From a virus: DNA of 24,102 bases. The first letter of the stretch is position 1, and the number at the start of each line of letters is the position of its first letter. A program made the position numbers and the translations under genes. This document shows, piece after piece, positions 16,584 to 24,102 of this stretch. The DNA lies in IMG/VR virus record IMGVR_UViG_3300025646_000362, positions 1 through 24,102 of that record; one strand, 5' to 3'. The notes under the pieces were generated by a model. The model was not told the origin of the DNA and did no database searches. It saw only the letters and a program-made list of their open reading frames with translations.

Positions 16584-18338
16584 ATGGCAGAAACTTTAAT
16601 ATCACCTGGTGTATTAGCAAGAGAAAACGACCAGTCATTTACCAGACCACTTCCCGTAGAAGTTGGTGCTGCTATTGTAGGTCCTACAGTAAAAGGTCCA
16701 GTAGAGATACCTACAATTGTGACTTCTTACTCGGATTATCAAAATAGATTTGGTACTACCTTCCTTAGTGCTAGTAATGAATATTCATTCCTTACATCAA
16801 TTACTGCGTACAATTACTTCCAAAATGGAGGTAACACCTTATTAGTAACCAGAGTAGTATCAGGTTCTAACACTTGGGGTTATGCTTCAGCCGCTATCCC
16901 TGCTGCTGAAGGTGGAGGTACTTCATTTACTCTTCAAGCAATTGATAAAGGTATCATTTTTAACAACTCAGCATCTAACGGTGTAAACGAAATTACCGGA
17001 GGTTCAGGTTCACTTTTCTCTGGATCTGCTGATAATATTAGATGGGAAATTGCTAACTCATCTTCTGCTGATGGAACCTTTAGCTTACTTATTAGAAGAG
17101 GTGACGATAATGATAATAACAAGAATGTTTTAGAAACATGGACTAATTTATCATTAGACCCTACAGCAACTAATTATGTTGCTAGAGTAATTGGTGATCA
17201 AAGTTTCTCATACAATTCATCTGAAAATTATATCCAAGTAACAGGTGACTATCCTAATGCTTCAAGATACGTAAGAGTTTCTAATGTAAATTCAAAAACA
17301 CCAAACTATTTTGATAATGCAGGTAATGCTAAATCAATTTACACTGGATCTATCCCAGCATTTGGTAGTGGGTCTTATGGTGGAACCTTTAGTGGGGGTA
17401 TAGGTGATATTATTAGTGCTGATGGGGCTAATAACATGTATCAATTCATTGGAGACGGTGTTGCTAAAAGAACTCAAGGTTTAATAGGTACTGATTACAA
17501 CAATATGTTAAATCTTCTTTCAAACCAAGATGACTATGCATTTAATGTGTTGTTAACTCCTGGTTTGACTAACGAAGACCATACTTCACAAGTATCTACT
17601 GCTATAACCAATACTCAAATGAGAGGTGATAGTATTTATGTGTTAGACTTAGTAGGATACGGAGCAACAATTACAAGTACTGTTTCACAAGCTAATTCTA
17701 GAAATAGTTCATACGCTGCTTCTTACTGGCCTTGGTTACAAACATTAGATCCTGATGCTGAAGGCCAACAAGTATGGGTACCAGCTTCGACAATGATTGC
17801 TGGAGTTTACGCGTTTAACGACAGTGTTTCTGAGCCATGGTTCGCCCCAGCAGGTATTAATAGAGGTGGTTTAACTACAGTAATTCGCCCAGAAAGAAAA
17901 TTATCTCAAGCTAACAGAGATACTCTTTACAACGGTAAGGTTAACCCAATCGCTTCATTCCCAGGAACTGGTGTTGTAGTATACGGTCAAAAGACATTAC
18001 AAAAACAAGCTTCAGCTCTTGATAGAGTAAACGTTAGAAGATTGTTAATTGATCTTAAGAGCTATATCGGTCAACTTGCTAAAACATTGGTATTTGAACA
18101 AAACACTGCTGCTACAAGAAATAACTTCTTAAGCCAAGTTAACCCTTACTTAGAGTCAGTAGTACAACGTCAAGGTTTGTATGCGTTTAAAGTAGTAATG
18201 GATGATTCAAATAATACTCCAGATGTAGTAGATAGAAACCAATTAGTAGGTGCTATTTATTTACAGCCTACTAGAACAGCTGAATTTATCTACCTCGACT
18301 TTAACATCTTACCAACTGGAGCTACTTTCCCAGCGTAA
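16584..18338 (+). CDS. Contractile tail sheath protein (T4 gp18-like)
   Basis: A 584-residue sheath subunit, the contractile outer layer of the tail; T4 gp18 is 659 residues. The N-terminus (ISPGVLARENDQ, VGAAIVGPTVKGP, then SYSDYQNRFGT near 48-58) is the conserved sheath opening. The C-terminal region has RGGLTTVIRPERKLS (about 426-440), NPIASFPGTGVVVYGQKTL and DRVNVRRLLIDLKSYI (about 480-495), followed by the ring-forming ending with TRTAEFIYLDFNI. The middle (about 130-300) is variable and Ser/Asn/Gly-rich, as in the exposed domains of other sheaths. It has its own upstream motif and precedes the tube gene, as in other myoviruses. Confidence 0.95.
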   Translation: MAETLISPGVLARENDQSFTRPLPVEVGAAIVGPTVKGPVEIPTIVTSYSDYQNRFGTTFLSASNEYSFLTSITAYNYFQNGGNTLLVTRVVSGSNTWGYASAAIPAAEGGGTSFTLQAIDKGIIFNNSASNGVNEITGGSGSLFSGSADNIRWEIANSSSADGTFSLLIRRGDDNDNNKNVLETWTNLSLDPTATNYVARVIGDQSFSYNSSENYIQVTGDYPNASRYVRVSNVNSKTPNYFDNAGNAKSIYTGSIPAFGSGSYGGTFSGGIGDIISADGANNMYQFIGDGVAKRTQGLIGTDYNNMLNLLSNQDDYAFNVLLTPGLTNEDHTSQVSTAITNTQMRGDSIYVLDLVGYGATITSTVSQANSRNSSYAASYWPWLQTLDPDAEGQQVWVPASTMIAGVYAFNDSVSEPWFAPAGINRGGLTTVIRPERKLSQANRDTLYNGKVNPIASFPGTGVVVYGQKTLQKQASALDRVNVRRLLIDLKSYIGQLAKTLVFEQNTAATRNNFLSQVNPYLESVVQRQGLYAFKVVMDDSNNTPDVVDRNQLVGAIYLQPTRTAEFIYLDFNILPTGATFPA

Positions 18339-18353
18339 AAATTAAAGATTAGA

Positions 18354-18367
18354 ATATTTATAATAAA
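18354..18367 (+). promoter_or_regulatory. ATATTTATAATAAA motif, candidate late promoter of the tube gene
   Basis: ATATTTATAATAAA begins 29 bases before the tube ATG (18383), identical over 14 bases to the copy at 22036 and one base different from that at 16553. A separate promoter here would suit a tube needed in many copies, and the tube gene ends at its own strong terminator. Confidence 0.45.
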
Positions 18368-18382
18368 TAATTATATAGCAAA

Positions 18383-18871
18383 ATGGCAGTATTAGACCCG
18401 AACGAAATTTTCTTTACAGCATTTGAACCTAAACAACCAAACAGGTTTATAATGTACATAGATGGTTTTCCATCATTTATGGTAAAAGGAGTAAGCGCCG
18501 TATCACTAACCCAAGGTTCAGTTGCCCTTAATCATATTAACGTTCAACGTTTTGTTAAGGGTAAAACAGTGTGGAATACCATTGATTTTACATTATTTGA
18601 TCCAATTACTCCTTCAGGTGCTCAAGCTGTAATGGAATGGGTTCGTTTACACCATGAATCAGTAACAGGCCGTGATGGTTACAGTGATTTCTATAAAAAA
18701 GACTTAACATTCAACGTATTAGGTCCTGTAGGTGACGTGGTTTCAGAATGGATTATCAAAGGTGCCTTGATTACTAGCGCTACATTTGGTGATTACAACT
18801 GGGATACTGTTGATGCTGCTGTAGAAATCTCAATGACAGTTCAACCAGATTACTGTGTATTGAACTTCTAA
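18383..18871 (+). CDS. Tail tube protein (T4 gp19-like)
   Basis: A 162-residue protein, practically the length of T4 gp19 (163). It forms the inner tube rings through which DNA passes. It lies directly downstream of the sheath, the standard order. Recognisable blocks are PKQPNRFIMYIDGFPSFMVKGV (residues about 16-37), the region around WNTIDFTLFDPITPSGAQAV, and the C-terminal beta region ITSATFGDYNWDT... ISMTVQPDYCVLN typical of gp19-fold proteins. It is flanked by a promoter-like motif and a strong terminator, consistent with high-level late expression. Confidence 0.92.
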   Translation: MAVLDPNEIFFTAFEPKQPNRFIMYIDGFPSFMVKGVSAVSLTQGSVALNHINVQRFVKGKTVWNTIDFTLFDPITPSGAQAVMEWVRLHHESVTGRDGYSDFYKKDLTFNVLGPVGDVVSEWIIKGALITSATFGDYNWDTVDAAVEISMTVQPDYCVLNF

Positions 18872-18892
18872 GAAAATTTCGCATATTTCTAT

Positions 18893-18930
18893 AAAGAGAG
18901 CTTGGCTTCGGTTAAGCTCTTTTTTATTTT
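18893..18930 (+). terminator. Strong rho-independent terminator after the tube gene
   Basis: AGAGCTTGGC (18897-18906), loop TTCG (18907-18910) and GTTAAGCTCT (18911-18920) form a 10-bp stem with two G-T wobbles, closed by the very stable C(UUCG)G tetraloop and followed by TTTTTATTTT. Upstream A residues can pair further with the T tract. It ends the sheath/tube transcript 22 bases after the tube stop. Confidence 0.9.
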
Positions 18931-18968
18931 AATATGTATTACCGTAATAGTTATTATTAATAAAAGAT

Positions 18969-19703
18969 ATGGAATTTAATTTACCAACAGAAACAATTGA
19001 TTTACCTTCAAAAGGTTTAATTTATCCTGAAAATAATCCTCTATCATCTGGGCAGATTGAGATCAAATACATGACTGCCAAAGAGGAAGATATCCTTACA
19101 AACCAAAATTATATTACTAATGGAACTGTATTGGATAAATTGTTACAATCTTTGATTGTTACTAAAATTAATTATGATGATCTTTTAATTGGAGATAAAA
19201 ATGCTATTTTAGTAGCAGCTCGTATCTTAGGTTATGGAGCCGATTATAAATTTACATACAACGGCAAAGAAGAAGTAGTTAATCTTTCAGAATTAGAAAC
19301 TAAACCACTTGATGAATCTCTTTATACTAAAGGAGTAAATGAATTTAGTTTTACACTTCCTACTTCAAATAATGAGATTACATTTAAACTTTTAACTCAT
19401 GGTGATGAAGTTAAAATAGCTCGCGAATTAGAAGGATTTAAGAAAATCAGCTCAGATAATACCCCAGAATTAACAACTCGACTTAAATATATGATTACGT
19501 CAGTTAATGGAGAACGAGACGCTAAATCTATACGAGACTTTATAGATAGAGCATTCCTGGCACGAGACGCCAGAGCATTTAGAGAATACCTTAACAAAAT
19601 CCAACCAGACGTAGATTTAACTTTTTTTCCCTCTGGTAGTACAAGGTCAGCCTCTATCCCATTTGGGATTAGCTTTTTTTGGCCTGACGCCAACCTCAGC
19701 TAA
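18969..19703 (+). CDS. T4 gp26-like baseplate hub / tape-measure chaperone, short form
   Basis: A 244-residue protein. The opening LPTETIDLPSKGLIYPE (5-21), IEIKYMTAKEEDILTN (30-45), VLDKLLQSLI and the C-terminal FFWP (236-239) match the T4 gp26-type family (Pfam T4_baseplate). T4 gp26 is about 208 residues. The gene lies between tail tube and tape measure, the place of tape-measure chaperones in most tailed phages, and its 3' end overlaps another reading frame that has no ATG start of its own. The zero-frame product ends shortly after a seven-T run. The most likely picture is a G-like chaperone, with a minority frameshifted G-T-like form continuing to 19956. Confidence is high for the family, moderate for the exact role. 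Confidence 0.8.
   Translation: MEFNLPTETIDLPSKGLIYPENNPLSSGQIEIKYMTAKEEDILTNQNYITNGTVLDKLLQSLIVTKINYDDLLIGDKNAILVAARILGYGADYKFTYNGKEEVVNLSELETKPLDESLYTKGVNEFSFTLPTSNNEITFKLLTHGDEVKIARELEGFKKISSDNTPELTTRLKYMITSVNGERDAKSIRDFIDRAFLARDARAFREYLNKIQPDVDLTFFPSGSTRSASIPFGISFFWPDANLS
19622..19628 (+). other. Seven-T run, alternative slippery site
   Basis: T at 19622-19628 is read ACT TTT TTT CCC in the zero frame. The downstream frame is open from just after a TAA at 19618-19620, so a +1 or -2 slip here would also reach the extension frame. It is the upstream of two such runs inside the 83-base overlap, and less favoured because it would skip the conserved FFWP region. Confidence 0.35.
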
Positions 19704-19956
19704 ACAGCATAGGGTAAATTTTTTAACTCAAATCCACGAAATTTGTTTTTATGGGCAAGGGGGTTATTCTTGGCCTGTAGCCTACAATATGCCTATATGG
19801 TTAAGAAAATTTACTTACAATAAAGTAAAAGCTCACTATGAAAAACAAGCTGAAGCTTTAAAAAATTCAAGTAAAAATTCTAATACCAAAGAAGTAATTG
19901 GAACAGATGGTAAAGTAAAAGTTCCTAACCTTTCTGGTAAAAGCAGTTATAGTTAA
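19663..19956 (+). CDS. Frameshift extension of the gp26-like protein (G-T-type C-terminal part)
   Basis: An open frame in the +1/-2 register relative to the gp26-like gene. The coordinates given start at a TTG, but no ATG occurs before 19789, so independent initiation is unlikely. A +1 slip at TTT-TTT-T (19674-19680) gives a fusion of 328 residues (a -2 slip gives 329), whose new part begins GLTPTSAKQ. Its core IHEICFYGQGGYSWP, then YNMPIWLRKFTYNKV, resembles the short helical C-terminal segment joined to tape-measure chaperones in phages and the downstream gp51-like position in T4. The -1 frame hits TGA at once (19685-19687), so only +1 or -2 works. Phage Mu is known to use a -2 shift at this locus. 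Confidence 0.6.
   Translation: MGLAFFGLTPTSAKQHRVNFLTQIHEICFYGQGGYSWPVAYNMPIWLRKFTYNKVKAHYEKQAEALKNSSKNSNTKEVIGTDGKVKVPNLSGKSSYS
19674..19680 (+). other. Probable programmed frameshift site (T7 run)
   Basis: Seven T residues read AGC TTT TTT TGG in the zero frame, where two Phe codons lie in the slippery run. Re-pairing by -2, or skipping one T (+1), enters the extension frame at GGC (19681). No stable stimulatory hairpin was obvious by eye just downstream. A homopolymer sequencing error (true length six) would give the same picture, so confidence is moderate. Confidence 0.55.
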
Positions 19957-19966
19957 TATTTATTAC
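19956..19966 (+). promoter_or_regulatory. ATATTTATTAC motif before the tape measure gene
   Basis: ATATTTATTAC starts at the last base of the preceding stop codon and lies 23 bases before the ATG at 19979. It shares the ATATTTATT core of the other copies but lacks the trailing ATAAA. Confidence 0.35.
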
Positions 19967-19978
19967 ATATAGTATATT

Positions 19979-22027
19979 ATGGCTGTAAACGACGGATTTG
20001 ATAAAGCAAATAAAGCTACTAAAGAAATAAACAGTGCTCTAATAGGTATTGTTGACGCTCTTACTTCAGTAGGGGTAGAAATATCTGAAGCGATTAAAGG
20101 AGCTGCTGATCAATTAGAAGAGCTTAATGATAAAGCAAAAAGCGCCCAACAAATTATTTCTAAGACTTATGGCCAAGAATTAAATAAGGATCTTAAAGCT
20201 GTAGTAAGAAATGCTAAAGATTTAGTAGCATTAAATTCTCAGGCTGCTAAAGGTGCTTTACGTCAAGTCGATATAGATAAACGAAGAAAAAAGTTAGGCG
20301 ATGATAGAGCCAAACTTGAAGCTTCAATTGAACTTGCTCGCCGTAATGGTATCCCTATTGATAAAAAGAAAATAGCTGCCATAGAGCACTACATTGAGGA
20401 ACAGGAACAAGAACTTCGTAACATTGAAGATATTAATGCCGAAGCTATTGCTCAACGTGGTATCTCAGGTGCTATCGCTGAAAATGCTAAATCGTATTTA
20501 GATAAAGTAGATAAAGCAGGTTTAGCTACTGCCTTATTAAATAAAAATCTTAGTATAGGTACTAAATTAGCAGTTGCTGGAGAGGCTGCTTTCATGGCAA
20601 TTGCTAAAGCTACTTTTGAAGGTAGTGATAATATTAATAAGTTACAAAAAGAATTAGGAATTAGCTATAAATCAGCTTATAACCTCCAAAATGGTTTAGC
20701 TTTAGCTGCTGCTGATTCCGAAAAACTTTTTATTACCTCAAAGAAATTAAATGAAAGTTTAGTTGAATTAACTAAACAAACAGGTTTAATTGCTGACTTT
20801 GGAGGTGAAACCTTAGTTACCTTTACTACTTTAAAAAATCAGTTGGGACTCTCAGGAGATGAAGCAGGTAAATTATCTTTACTCTCTAGAATCCAAAGTG
20901 AAAACACAGAACAAGTTTTAGACAACACAGTTAAAACTGTAGGATCACTTGTTAAACAAAATAAAGTTGGAATTAATGTAAAGGGTGTATTAAGTGATGT
21001 TGCTAACGTTAGTGACGCAATTGCTGTATCATTAGGTAAAAACCCATCATTAATAGCTGAAGCTGCTACAGAAGCTCGTTTATTTGGTTCTAATTTGGAA
21101 CAAGTAGATAAAATTGCTTCATCTTTACTAGATTTTGAATCATCAATCGCAGCTGAATTAGAAGCTGAATTATTAACTGGTCAAGAACTTAACTTAGAAA
21201 AAGCTCGTTTATTAGCTTTAAATAATGATTTAGCAGGTTTATCTAAAGAATTAGCAGATAATGAAGGAATCATAAATGCTTTTGCTACAGGTAATAGAAT
21301 CCAACAAGAAGCCGCAGCTAAAGCATTAGGTTTAAGTAGAGATGAATTAGCTAAAATTGCTCTACAACAAGAATTTAACAATTTATCTGCTGAACAATTT
21401 AAAGATACATATGGTGAAGTAACTTATAATAGTTTACAAGCCCAATCAGCATCTGAAAAATTTGCTGCAACTTTAGAAAAAGTTCAAGGTATAATTGGTG
21501 ATATAGGAACTGTATTCGCTCCTATCTTAGATGGATTTGCTTCACTTGTTGGGTTTTTAGCAGAATCTAAAGTAGGAGCTGCAGCTTTAGTAGGTGTTTT
21601 AACCACTTTAGCAGGTATTTCAGTAGCAAAAGCAATTGCTAATATATTCTCATCTGCTTTCCTAGCAGGTCCTATTGCTGGTCCTATTATTGCGGGAGCT
21701 GCTATTACAGGATTAATAGCTGCTATTGGAACTGGTGTAGCTAAAGCCCAATCAGTAAGTGATGGTATCGCTCCTGCGGAAAAAGGTCCATTTACCATTA
21801 CTGATGCTTACGGAGCAATGGCTGTAACAGCTAAAGGTGATAGTATTGTAGCTTCACCTAACGTAAGCACTGGTGGTGGGTCAAATGGTATGGATAGGTC
21901 ACAAGCTGGTCAAATGATTGGACTATTAGATCAACTTGTTAAAAAGAACCAAACTGTAGTATTAGATGAAACCAAATTATCAGTTGGATTCTCTACTTCA
22001 GGCCCATCATATAATATAGGTTCTTAA
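19979..22027 (+). CDS. Tail tape measure protein
   Basis: A 682-residue, Ala/Lys/Leu-rich, largely helical protein. Residues 1-165 are predicted coiled coil (VEISEAIKGAADQLEELNDKAKSAQQ and the K/E-rich stretch around 95-150). The central region has repeating helical segments, and about 530-590 is very hydrophobic (VGAAALVGVLTTLAG, AGPIAGPIIAGAAITG), as in tape measure proteins that insert into the host membrane on DNA ejection. The last about 90 residues are Gly/Ser/Thr-rich. It follows the frameshift chaperone, the expected order. At about 0.15 nm per residue it implies a tail near 100 nm, about a third of the predicted fibre length. Confidence 0.85.
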   Translation: MAVNDGFDKANKATKEINSALIGIVDALTSVGVEISEAIKGAADQLEELNDKAKSAQQIISKTYGQELNKDLKAVVRNAKDLVALNSQAAKGALRQVDIDKRRKKLGDDRAKLEASIELARRNGIPIDKKKIAAIEHYIEEQEQELRNIEDINAEAIAQRGISGAIAENAKSYLDKVDKAGLATALLNKNLSIGTKLAVAGEAAFMAIAKATFEGSDNINKLQKELGISYKSAYNLQNGLALAAADSEKLFITSKKLNESLVELTKQTGLIADFGGETLVTFTTLKNQLGLSGDEAGKLSLLSRIQSENTEQVLDNTVKTVGSLVKQNKVGINVKGVLSDVANVSDAIAVSLGKNPSLIAEAATEARLFGSNLEQVDKIASSLLDFESSIAAELEAELLTGQELNLEKARLLALNNDLAGLSKELADNEGIINAFATGNRIQQEAAAKALGLSRDELAKIALQQEFNNLSAEQFKDTYGEVTYNSLQAQSASEKFAATLEKVQGIIGDIGTVFAPILDGFASLVGFLAESKVGAAALVGVLTTLAGISVAKAIANIFSSAFLAGPIAGPIIAGAAITGLIAAIGTGVAKAQSVSDGIAPAEKGPFTITDAYGAMAVTAKGDSIVASPNVSTGGGSNGMDRSQAGQMIGLLDQLVKKNQTVVLDETKLSVGFSTSGPSYNIGS

Positions 22028-22035
22028 AATTTTTA

Positions 22036-22049
22036 ATATTTATAATAAA
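22036..22049 (+). promoter_or_regulatory. ATATTTATAATAAA motif, candidate late promoter of the baseplate genes
   Basis: ATATTTATAATAAA begins 25 bases before the ATG at 22061, in the 33-base gap after the tape measure gene. It is identical over 14 bases to the copy in front of the tube gene. Confidence 0.45.
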
Positions 22050-22060
22050 ACTATAACATC

Positions 22061-22306
22061 ATGGGATTAAAAGATTTATTACAACAGCAAGGTTCAAATT
22101 TAACCCAATGGGATGGAACTACACCCGGAACTATGGGAGGTGCTAACCCTCAATCTAGATTACACTACCAGTATTCTATTAATGGAACTCCCCCATTTAC
22201 TTCTAAACCATCCCCATCAACATTAGATTTAGATGGTAAAACTCCTGCAGGATACCAAGCTCCTGAAGTTGGCATTAATAATAGATTGTTAGATTTGACT
22301 AATTAA
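22061..22306 (+). CDS. Small proline/glycine-rich protein of the tail module
   Basis: An 81-residue protein rich in Pro, Gly, Thr and Ser (for example NGTPPFTSKPSPSTL), with a short helical N-terminus (GLKDLLQQQGSNL) and end (INNRLLDLTN). It is likely mostly extended, has no predicted membrane segment, and I recognise no family. The next gene begins 3 bases after its stop, so the two are probably translated together. A small baseplate or tail-end structural peptide is the natural guess. Confidence 0.65.
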   Translation: MGLKDLLQQQGSNLTQWDGTTPGTMGGANPQSRLHYQYSINGTPPFTSKPSPSTLDLDGKTPAGYQAPEVGINNRLLDLTN

Positions 22307-22309
22307 TAA

Positions 22310-24091
22310 ATGCCCTTAGTTGATTTAAAAACCGACCTAAAATCCTTAAAATACGGAAAGGATAGACCAGGTGGGGGCTCAAGTAGACAACCTTTTATTC
22401 AAGTATCGGCAAAGAATAGCTTTGATTTGCCTACAGAAAGATTAGGTAATGAAGTTGCTGGAGTTCCTGCTGGTCCTGATTTTATCTTGCGAGGTGGTTT
22501 ATTAGCTCCTGTCCGTTCCGTAACGGATGTTTCGCGTTTATTTAAATTATTTACTTTAGGGGGTTATCAAATTAATTTTGCTTTAGATACTGACCCATTT
22601 GGGTTTAACCCAAGCTCCCCAGATCGAAATGTAAGTTTAGGAACTTTTGGTTTAGGTTTTACAGCTAAACAAAATCTTCTTTCTCGTATTGGGACTGATA
22701 TAGACGCTGGCTATCCAGCATTAGCTACTCCCTTAAAATTAGCTAATGGTCCTTTAAATCAAGGAATTTATACACCATTATCTACATTAGGACAAGCATT
22801 AGGTAATGCTGGAGGTTTACACTTATTTAAACAAGGTTTAAATCCTATAACAGGAGGTCCTAAATATTCCTTTATGGTAGCTCCTCTTGGAGCTGAAGAA
22901 GCAGGTATTAAAAATAAAAATTTAAACCGATTAGTTCATTTATATAGAGATAAAATAACTTCTAAAACCGGTTCAAGTGATACTACTTTATTTACTTATG
23001 GAGGTGGTCCCGGTTCTGTTCTAGGTATAGGTAATACTACAATTAAAACTTCTAGCACAAGAACTCCATTTGAGGGTATTGGTAAAAAAGGAGCTATAAA
23101 TTGGACTACTTTTTCTCAACAACAAATTAATGGATATAATGTTGTTGGTGATGGGGGTAATACTTTAGTTCAAGATTTTAGAAAAAACTTATCAGATAAA
23201 CCTAAATCAATTATATCTGATTCACCACCTTATACTAAGAAAAACATTGAACAAAGAGTTAAGTTAGGTGATCCTGGTAGACGTAATGTAGATAGAAGTA
23301 ATTATACTAGAGGTATAGTAGATCCCGTATCTAAAAAACCAGACCCTTTAGATAAAATTAATGCTTTATATTTATATAAAAGTGAAAAAGTTACTACTGA
23401 TGATCGTAAAAATGATTTAGTTAAGTTTAGAATAGCTACTATAGATAATGATCAACCTAATTTAAAAACTTTTACTCACTTTAGAGCTTTTATTAACTCA
23501 TTCTCCGATAGCATGAATGCTTCTTGGAATAGTTTTAAGTATATCGGTAGAGGAGAAGATTTTTATACTTATCAAGGATTTACTAATACAGTTAGTATGG
23601 GATTTACAGTTGTAGCCCAATCTATCCAGGAACTTTCTATAATGTTCCAAAAATTAAATTATTTAAAATCTACCCTAGCCCCTAACTATTCAGATAATGG
23701 ATATATGAGGGGTAATATTCACCAACTTACTCTAGGAGGATACTTCTATGAAACCCCAGGAATTATAGAATCTTTAAGCTACACAATCCCAGAAGACACA
23801 ACTTGGGAAATCGGTATTCCTGCTTCTGTAGCTCAATCTACTGAAGCTCAAGGTAGTAATGGCTTTACAGATAGTAGCGTAAAAGAACTTCCACATAGAA
23901 TTGAAGTAAACTTGACATTTAAACCTATCTTTAAGTTCTTACCCCAAACTGTTAAAGATATTAATGGTGCTACTAACATTACTCAAAGATTTATTTCATT
24001 AGAAGATTCAGATAGTATTGTAAATAATAATTTATATGCTAACGGAGTAAGCAATATATATAGAGCTAAAGACCATCAAATACAAGGATAA
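22310..24091 (+). CDS. Large putative baseplate/tail structural protein
   Basis: A 593-residue protein. The first about 350 residues are Gly/Asn/Ser-rich and low in recognisable motifs. From about residue 386, FRAFINSFSDSMNASWN, YIGRGEDFYTYQG, VSMGFTVVAQS, then MRGNIHQLTLGG and TPGIIESLSYTIPEDTTWEIG (about 480-502) form a pattern I associate with large baseplate or tube-initiator proteins of marine and environmental myoviruses, where a gp19-like beta-fold is common. No catalytic motif is visible. Its place right after the tape measure supports a baseplate role. Name is tentative; virion location is fairly likely. Confidence 0.6.
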   Translation: MPLVDLKTDLKSLKYGKDRPGGGSSRQPFIQVSAKNSFDLPTERLGNEVAGVPAGPDFILRGGLLAPVRSVTDVSRLFKLFTLGGYQINFALDTDPFGFNPSSPDRNVSLGTFGLGFTAKQNLLSRIGTDIDAGYPALATPLKLANGPLNQGIYTPLSTLGQALGNAGGLHLFKQGLNPITGGPKYSFMVAPLGAEEAGIKNKNLNRLVHLYRDKITSKTGSSDTTLFTYGGGPGSVLGIGNTTIKTSSTRTPFEGIGKKGAINWTTFSQQQINGYNVVGDGGNTLVQDFRKNLSDKPKSIISDSPPYTKKNIEQRVKLGDPGRRNVDRSNYTRGIVDPVSKKPDPLDKINALYLYKSEKVTTDDRKNDLVKFRIATIDNDQPNLKTFTHFRAFINSFSDSMNASWNSFKYIGRGEDFYTYQGFTNTVSMGFTVVAQSIQELSIMFQKLNYLKSTLAPNYSDNGYMRGNIHQLTLGGYFYETPGIIESLSYTIPEDTTWEIGIPASVAQSTEAQGSNGFTDSSVKELPHRIEVNLTFKPIFKFLPQTVKDINGATNITQRFISLEDSDSIVNNNLYANGVSNIYRAKDHQIQG

Positions 24092-24099
24092 GATTAGAT

Positions 24100-24102
24100 A
24101 TG
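24100..24102 (+). other. Possible start codon of the next gene
   Basis: The last three bases are ATG, 8 bases after the stop of the preceding gene, a spacing like those inside this module. Nothing of the encoded protein is visible. Confidence 0.3.

Noticed and set aside
21484-21798. Antisense frame of 104 residues inside the tape measure gene
   Set aside because: Shadow of the Ala/Gly-rich hydrophobic segment; no start context and overlaps a well-supported gene.
1-24102. tRNA genes, insertion sequences, attachment sites and an integrase
   Set aside because: No cloverleaf-like segment, transposase, terminal inverted repeats or recombinase motif was seen; intergenic gaps are all below about 100 bases.

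Overview
The window is part of the late region of a contractile-tailed bacteriophage (myovirus-type Caudoviricetes). Direct evidence is a T4 gp18-type tail sheath (16584-18338), a gp19-sized tail tube (18383-18871), a gp26-type baseplate/tape-measure-chaperone gene (18969-19703) and a tape measure protein (19979-22027). All genes lie on the + strand, the DNA is AT-rich outside the collagen repeats, and almost no start codon has a visible Shine-Dalgarno sequence. Weak or absent SD signals are typical of Bacteroidota and their phages, so such a host is a reasonable but unproven inference.

Layout: (1) 1-106, the tail end of an upstream gene. (2) 106-7164, two tandem, paralogous, very long collagen-like fibre genes that share an N-terminal head and a C-terminal cap but have different Gly-X-Y repeats. 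They end at a hairpin terminator (7173-7197). (3) 7222-16534, a tightly packed, largely overlapping operon. It encodes a three-domain protein (GT4-like glycosyltransferase, GT25-type galactosyltransferase, procollagen-lysyl-hydroxylase-type dioxygenase), a prolyl-hydroxylase-type 2OG-Fe(II) dioxygenase, two sister putative glycosyltransferases, a second three-domain protein (GT4, FkbM methyltransferase, autotransporter-heptosyltransferase-like GT with four cysteines), a small-molecule-type methyltransferase, another putative glycosyltransferase and a small coiled-coil protein. (4) 16584-24091, the tail module: sheath, tube, terminator, gp26-like gene with a probable +1/-2 programmed frameshift extension, tape measure, a small protein and a large putative baseplate/tail structural protein. 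A possible start codon of the next gene ends the window.

The exciting part is the coupling of (2) and (3). The window appears to encode collagen fibres together with enzymes resembling those that animals and mimivirus use to hydroxylate and glycosylate collagen lysines, plus extra protein-O-glycosylation and methylation enzymes. The working model is a self-contained collagen fibre modification system that makes decorated fibres on the virion, with Lys residues at the Y position (Gly-Pro-Lys-Gly) of both fibres as candidate sites. Domain calls rest on motifs read by eye; that these enzymes act on these fibres is inference from context.
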